Numbered from the stretch's first letter, positions 1 through 6,414 are shown. The stretch is 64,000 nucleotides of DNA from Rhodoferax sp. (GCA_018061265.1 JAGOUM010000004.1:1-64000); one strand, 5' to 3'. Translations and numbers: made by a program. Notes: generated by a model not told the origin, from the letters alone.

Positions 1-97
1 GATCAATTTCAACAATGCCATGAACCCCGTTTTCAAATGTGAGGTCCAAATGGCGATTGGGTAAAGCATGAACTTGGGTGACATCAAATAAAAACAT
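1..97 (-). CDS. DUF2442-type protein, N-terminus, cut by window edge
   Basis: The minus strand reads from an ATG at 97 into MFLFDVTQVHALPNRHLDLT and runs off the left edge. The pattern of a start followed by a short strand and 'HLDLTFENG' resembles DUF2442 domain proteins, which commonly sit immediately downstream of DUF4160 genes in small toxin-antitoxin-like pairs. The preceding ORF here (102-170) does begin like DUF4160, which supports the call. Only about 32 residues are visible, so the function cannot be tested. Confidence 0.55.
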   Translation of the reverse strand, partial: MFLFDVTQVHALPNRHLDLTFENGVHGIVEID

Positions 98-101
98 GGT
101 T

Positions 102-170
102 TTACTCCAGTGGGTCAATTTGCTTAAACATGGCGATCACGATGCCAAGAAATCTACTTATTTCTGGCAT
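102..170 (-). pseudogene. DUF4160 gene remnant, 22 codons
   Basis: The ATG at 170 gives MPEISRFLGIVIAMFKQIDP and then a stop at 102-104. The first 15 or so residues match the highly conserved N-terminus of DUF4160 proteins (MPEISRFxGIVIxM). The usual histidine-containing continuation is missing, so the gene looks internally deleted down to a stub. It lies 4 bases upstream of the DUF2442-like ORF, the usual order of the pair. If the reading is right, the DUF2442 partner is left without its mate. Confidence 0.55.
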
Positions 171-209
171 GGCTGTCTCCAGTGTTTGTTGGGTCGACGA
201 TGGTGAATT

Positions 210-745
210 TCATGGGGTGTTTTCCTTGCCCACTGTTGCGTGGTAGCCGCCGGTTTTGGTGGCACCTCTGAACTCTATTTGGCCTTGGGCTTTGAGCTGT
301 TTTAGCCAGCGTTCGATGGACCTTTTTGGTTTGCCGGTGTGGGCAACAAATTCTGTGGTTTTTAGCCCTGGTATTGATCGGATCAATTCAAGCAACTGGC
401 TGGCGTCAGCGGTTACACCGCCATTTACACCGCCATTTACACCGCCACTTACGCCGCCAACTTTGGCAGGCTCGCGGGCTTTGAATACGGTCACGGCCAT
501 GCCGCCTTGGGTAGCTTCAAATTCTGGTGCCGGCAGGCCGTAGGCGGTAAAGGTGTCGATGACTCGGCGCACGCCACTGCCGTATTTTTCAATCAGGTTC
601 AGTTCCCTGAAGATGCTGGCCACCTGTTTGTTGCGCAGGTGTGATTTGTAGTTGCCGGTTTTGATTTTTTCAACGGTCAGGTCGTCCATCAGCGCACCGG
701 GGTTGAAGAATTCAATGCGGTCATCAAACACTTTGATGGTAGAAG
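210..745 (-). pseudogene. RecG-like AlbA_2 family protein, C-terminal fragment (copy A)
   Basis: This reading frame encodes the C-terminal half of an ATP-dependent helicase RecG-like/AlbA_2 family regulator. It contains 'VFDDRIEFFNPG', 'LRNKQVASIFRELNLIEKYGSGVRRVID', and a C-terminal winged-helix-like segment 'SIERWLKQLKAQGQIEFRG'. The N-terminal AlbA_2 domain is absent: at about 745 the frame passes into a repeat element, so the open frame extending to an ATG at 908 has a repeat-encoded, non-native N-terminus. A run of 12-bp tandem repeats (about 412-458) encodes GGV(N/S) repeats. The C-terminus is nearly identical to the copy at 2903-3700 and to a fragment at 4712-4830. It is probably not functional. 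Confidence 0.6.
412..458. repeat. 12-bp tandem repeat inside RecG-like copy A
   Basis: About four imperfect copies of ACCGCCATTTAC occur in tandem. They encode a GGVNGGV-type linker on the minus strand, between the RecG-like core and the winged-helix tail. Such in-frame expansions in linkers are common. Confidence 0.7.
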
Positions 746-765
746 AAAAGGGGACGCTACCCTTT
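746..765. repeat. REP-like hairpin element, copy R1
   Basis: The sequence AAAAGGGGACGCTACCCTTT has AAAGGG and CCCTTT arms around a 7-base loop. It forms the seam between RecG-like copy A and the 0.32 kb direct repeat. The same core recurs at eight more places up to 9865. Confidence 0.8.
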
Positions 766-942
766 GTTTTAAAACAATAGCTGTTAACACATGCTGGCAT
801 TGCGCTAGAGGCCGTTTTTGCCACTAATTTGGCGGCACCTGCACCCGCCCTGGCCCCATAGGTTGGCGGGCAAGCCCGTGGTGGCGGGTGATTGCATTGG
901 TTTGACATGACCCCATCCCTTAAATAATTGCAGCGCGGGCCA

Positions 943-971
943 GGTCTCTTGTGCCGCAGTACGGCAGGACC
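943..971. other. conserved hairpin within direct repeat copy 1
   Basis: GGTC-N5-TGCCG-CAGTA-CGGCA-G-GACC forms a two-part stem. In copy 2 (5455-5483) the stem arms are unchanged while the loop reads TAATG. Loop change with stem conservation suggests that the folded form matters. Confidence 0.5.
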
Positions 972-1090
972 TTGTGGCTAAGCTGGCTGACAGCGAGGCA
1001 TTTTATGTTGCCCGCATGAGGACTAGGGGTTTTTACCCGGTGAGGGTTGGATGATTGTTGTAAACCGGGGACACGATAAAGGCGGAGCCG

Positions 1091-1594
1091 TTAGGCGACC
1101 AATCCATAAAAGCGAGCTTTTTCTTCGTTGAGCACCCGCACGTTTTGCGCGCCAATGTTCCATAGGCGCAAATCAGGACCCATCACCTGGCGAAACTTTT
1201 CAGACGCACCCACCAATGCATGACTGGGCATGGGTGGTATCACCAAGATCAGCAGACAGGGTATGGCAGCGTCTGCCGCATGGCGCATTGCAAGTGGCAA
1301 ATCTTTGTGCAAGCCTGGGTGGCGCTTGACCAGCGCGAGCAACCACAAGGTTAAAGAATGGATCATTTTGGTCTTGATCTGCCCAAAGAATGCAGTCGCA
1401 TCACGCGGTATGGAACTCTTGGCTTCTATCAACCAGACCGCGTTGCCTTGTTTTGTGGCACGCTTTACTATGAACTCTACTTTTTTGATGCCTGTGCCAA
1501 GCGCATTGGCCGCAGGGGACTTTTCAATTTGGAAAATATGGGTTTCATCAAATGGACCAAACTCTAACCCAGACTCTGAAATATTAACGTTCAT
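1091..1594 (-). CDS. small putative PD-(D/E)XK-like protein partnered with AAA ATPase
   Basis: A 167-residue protein whose ATG overlaps the stop of the upstream ATPase gene by 4 bases, so the two are almost certainly translated together. Visible features are 'SGLEFGPFDETHIFQIEKS' near the N-terminus, an acidic residue in 'KKVEFIVKR' (about E40), and 'VWLIEAKSS' (E57-x-K59). The spacing resembles the catalytic core of PD-(D/E)XK nuclease-fold proteins. The rest is mixed alpha/beta with no membrane segment. I infer that it may be the effector and the ATPase the sensor or switch of a defence-like module; neither role is demonstrated by sequence alone. It could instead be a structural partner. 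Confidence 0.6.
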   Translation of the reverse strand: MNVNISESGLEFGPFDETHIFQIEKSPAANALGTGIKKVEFIVKRATKQGNAVWLIEAKSSIPRDATAFFGQIKTKMIHSLTLWLLALVKRHPGLHKDLPLAMRHAADAAIPCLLILVIPPMPSHALVGASEKFRQVMGPDLRLWNIGAQNVRVLNEEKARFYGLVA

Positions 1595-2610
1595 AACGCA
1601 CTACCATCCATTTCTTCGTCAAAGAGCCGAATCGATTCATTGATGATGTCGTTATCGGGCATGCCGTCGATCAGGGACGTTTGCTGCCATTTGCCGTCTT
1701 TTCCGGCCATAAGCACCGGTATGTGCGCTTTGTGTTTAAGTGCCAATACATAAAGTTTCTTGACAACAAAGTAGGAGTGCGTTGCCATAAAAAACTGTAT
1801 GCCTTTGTCAGATAATATTTTGACAATTTCCATTAACTGATTAATGGCTGCGGGGTGTAATGCAGATTCAGGTTCATCAATAAATATCACTGACTCTGGG
1901 GACAAGTATCTGTTGCCAAGCAGGGTGTCAAGAATGGCAATTTTTTTGATGCCTTCAGCCGTGGCATTTACCGAAAACCGGCTGTTGCCCTTGCGGTACA
2001 CCCAGCTTTCTTTTGGGGTGTCGTATTCAATCCGGCCATGAAACATGCCTTCCAACATTTCACGCGATTGGGCAAAGGCATCTGAATTGCGACCGCGCAC
2101 CGTAGGGGTTTGCAGTGCCAGCACCAGGTCAACGTAGGTTGCATCGAAGCCAAAGGCGCGGTCTTGCAGGGCAGATTTGAGAATGACCTTGCTGAGGCTT
2201 AAAACCTCTTTGGATGGCAAAAAGACGGAATTGGCGGTCCGTTTGGGCAGGTTGTTGTGCAGCGGGGTGACTTTTTTACTGGTGTCCGGTCCGAATTCAA
2301 AAGCAAGCGAACAATTTTTGTCCATGACGATGGACGCTTGCAGGCGGTTTTGGTCGCCCTTGCTCACCAGGTCGCCCAGCTTTTCTACCTGATAGGTCCA
2401 GTAGAGCTTGTCGCTTAAGACTTCGGCAAACTCACGCCGGTCATCACCGCGGCCGGTTTCTTCTTGCGCGCGCAAGGTGGCGTAGAGTGCCTTGAGCAAA
2501 AATGTTTTGCCCGAGCTGTTGCCACCAATGATCAGGTTGATAGGGCCAAGGTTGTTGCCGGCTACCGCGGCCAGGGGGCCGACATTGGTGAGTTTGAAGC
2601 TTTTGATCAT
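1591..2610 (-). CDS. AAA/ABC-like ATPase (AAA_15/AAA_21 type), defence-module candidate
   Basis: A 339-residue soluble ATPase. It starts MIKSFKLTNVGPL, as SMC/RecF/OLD-type ATPases do, and has Walker A GGNSSGKT at 29-36. Walker B is 'VIFIDEPES' near 241-249, and a switch histidine lies in 'FMATHS' near 276-279. About 200 residues between the two motifs form the variable lid or coil region. No TOPRIM domain follows, so it is not a full OLD nuclease. It overlaps the downstream 167-aa gene by 4 bases. Stand-alone ATPases of this class usually power small defence or toxin modules, and the surrounding toxin-antitoxin genes fit that. The specific system is not recognised. Confidence 0.75.
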   Translation of the reverse strand: MIKSFKLTNVGPLAAVAGNNLGPINLIIGGNSSGKTFLLKALYATLRAQEETGRGDDRREFAEVLSDKLYWTYQVEKLGDLVSKGDQNRLQASIVMDKNCSLAFEFGPDTSKKVTPLHNNLPKRTANSVFLPSKEVLSLSKVILKSALQDRAFGFDATYVDLVLALQTPTVRGRNSDAFAQSREMLEGMFHGRIEYDTPKESWVYRKGNSRFSVNATAEGIKKIAILDTLLGNRYLSPESVIFIDEPESALHPAAINQLMEIVKILSDKGIQFFMATHSYFVVKKLYVLALKHKAHIPVLMAGKDGKWQQTSLIDGMPDNDIINESIRLFDEEMDGSAL

Positions 2611-2762
2611 GGGGAAAACCTGAGGTGTCTGATGCGATGGTTTGACGTGCTGAGCCCGTTGGGCATTATGGTGTTGATGAAGCTTGATTTTTGTCGTTTG
2701 CTATGGACAGGGGAAAAAAGAGGATAAAGGGGATGATCTTGGGAATAAAGGGATAAAGGGAT

Positions 2763-2781
2763 AAAGGGGACGCTACCCTTT
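2763..2781. repeat. REP-like hairpin element, copy R2
   Basis: AAAGGGGACGCTACCCTTT is preceded by two or three iterations of GGGATAAA and followed by about 50 bases shared with the 0.32 kb repeat (TGTTTTAAAACAATAGCTGTT and on). It marks the point where the rfbD fragment ends. Confidence 0.8.
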
Positions 2782-2867
2782 GTTTTAAAACAATAGCTGT
2801 TAGTCCTTGCTGGTATTGCGCTGGAGGTTGTTTTTGCCATTAATCTGGCGTGGCGCGGACGAGCACA

Positions 2868-2906
2868 GCCCACTTGGCCGCTTTTGCCGAAGAGGAGGAT
2901 TTTCAT
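2868..2906 (-). pseudogene. rfbD (rmlD) remnant: first 13 codons only
   Basis: From the ATG at 2906 the frame reads MKILLFGKSGQVG and then leaves the family. This is the characteristic start of dTDP-4-dehydrorhamnose reductase (RmlD/RfbD), including the GxSGQVG dinucleotide-binding loop. Downstream sequence is repeat-derived, so the gene was cut at the element. The ATG overlaps the stop of the RecG-like copy B (ATGA), a junction probably made by rearrangement. It hints that an O-antigen/rhamnose locus once stood near here. Confidence 0.6.
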
Positions 2907-3700
2907 GGGGTATTTTCCTTGCCCACTGTTGCGTGGTAGCCGCCGGTTTTGGGGGCACCTCTGAACTCTACTTGGCCTTGGGCTTTGAGTTGTTTTAGCC
3001 AGCGTTCGATGTTTTTGGGTGACGTGTTGAGTGCCTGTGCTAAGGCTGGTGCGCGCAGGCCGTGGTAGGGCAACAGCCCTTTGGCTACATAAGAGACCAG
3101 TATGGGGTTGCGTATGTTGGAGTTGCCAGTGCGGATTTTCTCGACCGTCAGGTTGTTGGGCAGGTGGCCGGCAAAGTCTTCGGTATCAACGTATTCACTG
3201 ACGTGGATTTGGTTGCCCGGATAACGGATGGCTTTAACAACAAATTGCGGCACGATCCACTCGGGGCGCTCGGCAAACATCAGCACGCCAGCCAGGTTGA
3301 GGTGGCCGTCGTCCGTGGCAAGGTTCATGTTTTGCAGGAGCTGGGTTTGTTCTGCGCTTGATTCAGGCAGGGCTTGCTTGTAGGTGTCGCGCAAGAAATC
3401 ACGAAAACGCAGTTTGTCGAGTTTGTCAAGGCCGGCTTTGGTGGGCAGCTCGTCTGCGTGGAACTGGTCGGTGATTTGGAAAAAGCGCCTGAGCTCTTCT
3501 TTGGAATTGACGCGGCCTACATCTGCGGCCGAGAGCCCGGGCGTGGTGCCGTCATCGGCCACGCCAATGTAGAGGGTGCCACCGGCAGAGTTTGAGAACG
3601 CCACCATTTCAGCCGCCAATGACTCGGCATTGCGCAGGTCCGCCTTGAACTGGCGAGAGCTGTCTTCGCCGAGTCGAATTTGGTCGAGATGCTTTGTAAT
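2903..3700 (-). pseudogene. RecG-like AlbA_2 family protein (copy B), start codon lost, internal deletion
   Basis: This copy keeps the N-terminal AlbA_2 putative DNA-binding domain ('KADLRNAESLAAEMVAFSNSAGG', 'IGVADDG') and the middle domain ('LAGVLMFAERPEW', 'LTVEKIRTGN'). It then jumps in frame from 'LLPYHGL' to the winged-helix tail 'SPKNIERWLKQLKAQGQVEFRG', losing the C-terminal ATPase-like part. The expected start at 3698-3700 is ATT. The homologous fragment at 4639 has ATG at exactly that position, so the start appears mutated; the next ATG is at 3619, inside the domain. It could be expressed from ATT or 3619 but is more likely decaying. Copies A and C are relatives. Confidence 0.6.
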
Positions 3701-3710
3701 GTATCAAACG

Positions 3711-3760
3711 TTATAGCTACTAGCGCTTACTGCATAAGCGCTAGATGGTGTTTTGGCTTG
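3711..3760. repeat. palindromic repeat of the Comamonadaceae 'TAGCGCTT' type, copy P1
   Basis: Core AGCGCTT-ACTGCAT-AAGCGCT is a perfect 7-bp inverted repeat, flanked by TTATAGCTACT and CTAGATGGTGTTTTGGC. It lies immediately upstream of RecG-like copy B and at the 3' end of the HEPN gene. It supplies the TAG stop (3741-3743) of the HEPN ORF and its last few codons. Related copies are at 4649-4700, inside the 0.32 kb repeats, and inside the SDR gene at 27432-27470. From memory, this repeat is abundant in Rhodoferax/Polaromonas/Acidovorax genomes. Confidence 0.7.
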
Positions 3761-4247
3761 GAAGCGTGGCGGAAGGTAGGAGTCCTTTACGCTTGAGATA
3801 GGTCGTCATTTCGCCAAAACATGCCACGACAAACTTGGCTTCGTCCATGACCAAATTTAGCCTTTCAAGGCGATCCGCAGTCGCTTCGGGGTAATGATGT
3901 GAAAACTTGTTTCGCAACATGGTGGCTGTACCAAAGTCTTCAGCGGATTTGATAGCCCCTAGTTTTTCCATAAGCAGGGTTTTATCGCGGTTGGACTTGT
4001 CACTGATGTCTTCTTGTTCCAGGTAGGCAATGCCCCGAAAAAGTTGATCTTGCATCATGGAGACGCATTGCGAATAGCGCAGGATGAGCGCATCGACAGA
4101 TTCCTCTTGCTCATCGCTGAGCGTTGCCAGAGATTGTTGGGCGAGGGGAAACAAGGCTGCATTTTTTTCCATGGAATAGCGCAGCTTCTCAATGCGTTGA
4201 CGACAAGCGTCAAGGCTGCCAAGCAACATGGATTGCTCTTTGGTCAT
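3741..4247 (-). CDS. HEPN-domain toxin of HEPN-MNT module
   Basis: A 168-residue, mostly alpha-helical protein with the HEPN ribonuclease signature R-x4-H in 'LRNKFSHHYPE' (R112 and H117). It sits directly downstream of a minimal nucleotidyltransferase (MNT) with a 4-base ATGA overlap, the standard arrangement of HEPN-MNT toxin-antitoxin pairs, in which MNT modifies and silences the HEPN RNase. The last residues and the stop codon are encoded by a palindromic repeat (copy P1), so the native C-terminus may have been replaced. The catalytic motif is intact. Confidence 0.8.
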   Translation of the reverse strand: MTKEQSMLLGSLDACRQRIEKLRYSMEKNAALFPLAQQSLATLSDEQEESVDALILRYSQCVSMMQDQLFRGIAYLEQEDISDKSNRDKTLLMEKLGAIKSAEDFGTATMLRNKFSHHYPEATADRLERLNLVMDEAKFVVACFGEMTTYLKRKGLLPSATLPSQNTI

Positions 4248-4531
4248 AACAATACCCCTTGCTCGATGGCAATTTGGTGAATGGCTTGCATGGGTTGCTG
4301 CGGGTTTTTGACCAGTAGGTCAACATGGGTGTTGCAGGCAAGCTGTAGCTTATATTGAGTTCGCAAGCGTGTTTTCAGATCAATGGCACGGCTGGCCTGA
4401 AGGTAAACGTCAATGTCGCCACCCCGTCGGGTGTCATCTGCGCGCGATCCATAAACGTAGATGCTTCCCGCAGGGTCAAGCTCACCAATGATGGTTCGCA
4501 GGGCTTTGAATTCAAAATCTGTAAGTCTCAT
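4244..4531 (-). CDS. MNT-domain nucleotidyltransferase antitoxin
   Basis: A 95-residue minimal nucleotidyltransferase. The family signature GSx10DxD is present as 'GSRADDTRRGGDIDVYL' (G28, S29, D39, D41), followed by a third acidic strand 'THVDLLV'. MNT proteins neutralise partner HEPN toxins by nucleotidylating a tyrosine near the HEPN active site. It lies first in the two-gene operon and overlaps the toxin gene by 4 bases. A second, diverged MNT gene is at 8923-9228. Confidence 0.85.
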   Translation of the reverse strand: MRLTDFEFKALRTIIGELDPAGSIYVYGSRADDTRRGGDIDVYLQASRAIDLKTRLRTQYKLQLACNTHVDLLVKNPQQPMQAIHQIAIEQGVLL

Positions 4532-4543
4532 GGTTGGTAAATC

Positions 4544-4639
4544 CTAACGAGGAATAAAGGGCAGCGTACCGCTTACCGCTGCCTTGAACTGACGAGAGCT
4601 GTCTTCGCCGAGTCGGATTTGGTCGAGATGCTTTGTCAT
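4544..4639 (-). pseudogene. RecG-like gene, N-terminal fragment (copy C)
   Basis: The ATG at 4639 gives MTKHLDQIRLGEDSSRQFKA, the N-terminus of the same AlbA_2/RecG-like family as copy B. It then runs into degenerate hairpin element R3 and stops at 4544-4546. Upstream sequence (TGTATCAAAAGTTATAGCT) is shared with copy B, so promoter and palindrome were duplicated with the gene. It shows that the ancestral start codon was ATG where copy B has ATT. Confidence 0.7.
4555..4577. repeat. degenerate REP-like element, copy R3
   Basis: AAAGGGCAGCGTACCGCTTACC is a diverged version of the AAAGGGGACGCTACCCTTT core. It truncates RecG-like copy C after about 20 native codons. Confidence 0.5.
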
Positions 4640-4648
4640 GTATCAAAA

Positions 4649-4700
4649 GTTATAGCTGTTGGCGCTTGATGGATAAGCGCTAGAGGGTGTTATAGCTTGT
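4649..4700. repeat. palindromic repeat, copy P2
   Basis: GTTATAGCTGTTGGCGCTTGATGGATAAGCGCTAGAGG contains GCGCTT-GATGGAT-AAGCGC arms (4662-4667 and 4675-4680). It lies between the copy C start codon and the 4.7 kb RecG-like tail, the same relative place as copy P1 upstream of copy B. Confidence 0.65.
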
Positions 4701-4711
4701 ATTACCAGGCA

Positions 4712-4838
4712 CGGCATGGTAACCACCGGTTTTAGGGGCACCTCTGAACTCAATCAGGCCTTGGGCTTTGAGCTGTTTGAGCCAGCGTTCGATATTTTTG
4801 GGTGACGTGTTGAGTGTCTTTGCTATGCCATGGGCGAT
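4712..4838 (-). pseudogene. RecG-like gene, C-terminal tail fragment
   Basis: The minus-strand frame reads 'KTLNTSPKNIERWLKQLKAQ' and 'GLIEFRGAPKTGGYHA', nearly identical to the tails of copies A and B. It joins the KilA-N remnant out of frame at about 4840, so it cannot be translated as the native tail. It is the fourth RecG-like fragment within 5 kb. Confidence 0.65.
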
Positions 4839-4841
4839 CAT

Positions 4842-5255
4842 CGGTGTGAATGCGGTAGTTGATCTTGCTCAGCGACCGGGTCAGGTTCCACTCAAGTGAC
4901 TTGGCCTGGATTTCCTCGTCTTTGAGGCGCTGGAATTCTTTGATGAGGTAGAGCTTGAATTCGGCCGACACCCAGGATGCGAATTCAAAGGCAATGTCTT
5001 TGTGGCCAAAGGTGCCGCCTGTACGACCCGCTGTGCTGCGAATGCCAATGGCACCGGTTGTTTCAATCCATTTGCTGGGTGACAGGGTGAAGCTGTTGGT
5101 GCCAGATTCGTTTTTAAAGGAGTCGAATTCGACCCATTTAAAGTCTGGGTTGTTGATTTTTTCCCATAACCCGAGGAAATCAAGGGTTGAGCGAGAGCGC
5201 AGCCAATTCTTGACGACATCTTTGGGTTCGTCAGGATTTTTGACCCGGGCAATGG
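4842..5255 (-). pseudogene. KilA-N domain protein remnant
   Basis: The open minus-strand frame encodes 'VKNWLRSRSTLDFLGLWEKINNPDF', 'FTLSPSKWIETTGAIGI', 'GRTGGTFGHKDIAFEFASWVS' and 'AEFKLYLIKEFQRLKDEE', hallmarks of KilA-N DNA-binding proteins common in phages and bacterial accessory islands. It lacks its N-terminus, which is replaced by element R4 at 5258, and its C-terminal domain, which is replaced by the RecG-like tail. An ATG at 4971 exists but lies inside the KilA-N domain. Confidence 0.6.
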
Positions 5256-5257
5256 GG

Positions 5258-5277
5258 AAAAGGGGACGCTACCCTTT
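5258..5277. repeat. REP-like hairpin element, copy R4
   Basis: AAAAGGGGACGCTACCCTTT is the first 20 bases of direct repeat copy 2. It is fused directly to the interrupted KilA-N gene. Confidence 0.8.
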
Positions 5278-5575
5278 GTTTTAAAACAATAGCTATCAAC
5301 GCTTGATGGCATTGCGCTGGAGGCTGTTTTTGCCAGCAAGCTGGCGGTACCTGCACCCGCCTTGGCCCCATAGGTTGGCGGGCAATCCCGTGGTGGTGGG
5401 TGATTGCATTGGTTTGACATGACCCCATCCCTTAAATAATAGCAGCGCGGGCCAGGTCTCTTGTGCCGTAATGCGGCAGGACCTTGTGGCTAAGCTGGTT
5501 GACAGCGAGGCATTTTATGTTGCCCGCATGAGGACTAGGGGTTTTACCCGGTGCCGGGCCGACGGCTGTTGTAAA
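5258..5575. repeat. 0.32 kb direct repeat, copy 2
   Basis: Highly similar to 746-1064 in the same orientation, including the GTTTTAAAAC box, the palindromic TAGCT..GCGCT..GAGG segment and the GGTC..TGCCG/CGGCA..GACC hairpin at 5455-5483. Similarity ends near the shared GTTGTAAA. As in copy 1, the minus strand opens with MSNQCNHPPPRDCPP and would fuse to the neighbouring gene remnant. No coding function is visible. Confidence 0.75.
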
Positions 5576-5596
5576 GCAGGCACAGGTTAAAGGGAG

Positions 5597-5616
5597 AAAG
5601 GGGACGCTACCCTTTT
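5597..5616. repeat. REP-like hairpin element, copy R5
   Basis: AAAGGGGACGCTACCCTTTT sits only 22 bases after the end of direct repeat copy 2. It truncates the VanZ-like remnant that follows. Confidence 0.8.
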
Positions 5617-5617
5617 C

Positions 5618-5790
5618 CGCCAGCAGCACCTTGGGCCGCGACCAGGCCTGATCAGACACACGCACCACGAAAGCCATTACCATGAAGATGCAAATGCGCC
5701 AGTTTGGCCAGTGGATAAGGGGCCTGCAAACTGGCCTGCAGGGCATTGCGCCACACACCAGGAATCAGGGTGCCGAGCAGCAGCAACCCC
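5618..5790 (-). pseudogene. possible VanZ-like membrane protein remnant, frameshifted
   Basis: One minus frame reads 'GLLLLGTLIPGVWRNALQAS' and 'APYPLAKLAHLHL'; an adjacent frame continues 'MAFVVRVSDQAWSRPKVLLA'. Together they resemble the first hydrophobic segments of VanZ-family proteins, interrupted by a frameshift and cut by element R5. The fragment abuts the stop of the DUF5615 gene. The family call is tentative; a disrupted membrane-protein N-terminus is the safer description. Confidence 0.35.
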
Positions 5791-5792
5791 TT

Positions 5793-6134
5793 TTATCGCA
5801 ACGAGACGATCTCTATCGATGCCAGGTTTTGTACCAGCAGAGACTCTTCTATAACGTCCCGATGCTCAACCAACAGCTTCAAAGTGGCAGCTCGGGACTG
5901 ATTAAAAGTCTTGAGGCGAATCACCTTGGGTGGTTGACCCCAAACCAAGGACAACTCCTGAAAATCTACGTCCCTGGTCAATATGACAAATCCGTCAGCC
6001 TTGGCTTTTAGCCACACTTCTTTGTCGGATGCAGACTCCAGCCCCAACATGGCAACCTGACTGCTGCCCGGATAATCGTGCTGCAAAAATGGCAGCAACC
6101 TACGCGACAGGTTTTCATCCAACAAAAGCTTCAT
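5793..6134 (-). CDS. DUF5615 PIN-like toxin
   Basis: A 113-residue PIN-like (Mut7-C/DUF5615) protein. Conserved acidic positions are visible in 'LLLDENLSRRL' (D6, E7) and 'ILTRDVDFQEL' (D55, D57). DUF5615 proteins pair with DUF433 proteins as VapBC-like toxin-antitoxin modules and are predicted ribonucleases. Here the DUF433 gene precedes it with a 4-base overlap. Length is normal for the family and no damage is seen. Confidence 0.8.
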   Translation of the reverse strand: MKLLLDENLSRRLLPFLQHDYPGSSQVAMLGLESASDKEVWLKAKADGFVILTRDVDFQELSLVWGQPPKVIRLKTFNQSRAATLKLLVEHRDVIEESLLVQNLASIEIVSLR

Positions 6135-6349
6135 TGCACTTTTAATGAGTAAACCTGATGTTCACGGTCTGCCGCGTAGGACAGTACCGCTTGGATGTCT
6201 TCACTAGTCAACTCCGGGAAATCGTCTTGAATTTCCTGCTGGCTCATACCGCTGGACAACATGGACAAAATGTCATAAACCGATATGCGAAGACCGCGTA
6301 CGCAGGGCCTGCCACCACGTTTACCGGGCTCCAGCGTGATTCTGTTCAT
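6131..6349 (-). CDS. DUF433 antitoxin
   Basis: A 72-residue DUF433 protein with the family signature 'GKRGGRPCVRGLRISVYDIL' and a helix-turn-helix-like 'MSQQEIQDDFPELTSEDIQAVL'. I chose the ATG at 6349 because AAGGAG lies at the right distance upstream; an upstream in-frame ATG at 6403 has no such site. DUF433 proteins act as DNA-binding antitoxins for DUF5615 PIN-like toxins. Element R6 lies about 65 bases upstream. Confidence 0.8.
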   Translation of the reverse strand: MNRITLEPGKRGGRPCVRGLRISVYDILSMLSSGMSQQEIQDDFPELTSEDIQAVLSYAADREHQVYSLKVQ

Positions 6350-6414
6350 TTCAGACTCCTTTGTAACTTGCATGGCGACGCATCGTACACCGGGCATGTG
6401 CAAACACCATGGAC

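Larger units (their letters stand above)
746..1064. repeat. 0.32 kb direct repeat, copy 1
   Basis: This segment is repeated with high identity at 5258-5575, and its first 70 or so bases again at 2763-2830. It begins with the hairpin element, continues with GTTTTAAAACAATAGCT, and contains two conserved hairpins: GGTC..TGCCG/CGGCA..GACC at 943-971, and GGGT/ACCC near 1026-1038. Read on the minus strand it opens with MSNQCNHPPPRACPP, which becomes the artificial N-terminus of the copy A ORF. No transposase is encoded in it. It looks like a non-autonomous dispersed element; I do not recognise a named family. Confidence 0.75.

Noticed and set aside
412..458. short tandem repeats resembling a CRISPR array
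   Set aside because: Units are 12 bases with no spacers and encode an in-frame GGV linker; no cas genes are present.
746..1064. group II intron or retron RNA as source of the 0.32 kb repeat
   Set aside because: No domain V-like GAGC..GAAA motif or reverse transcriptase is visible; the hairpins do not match those classes.
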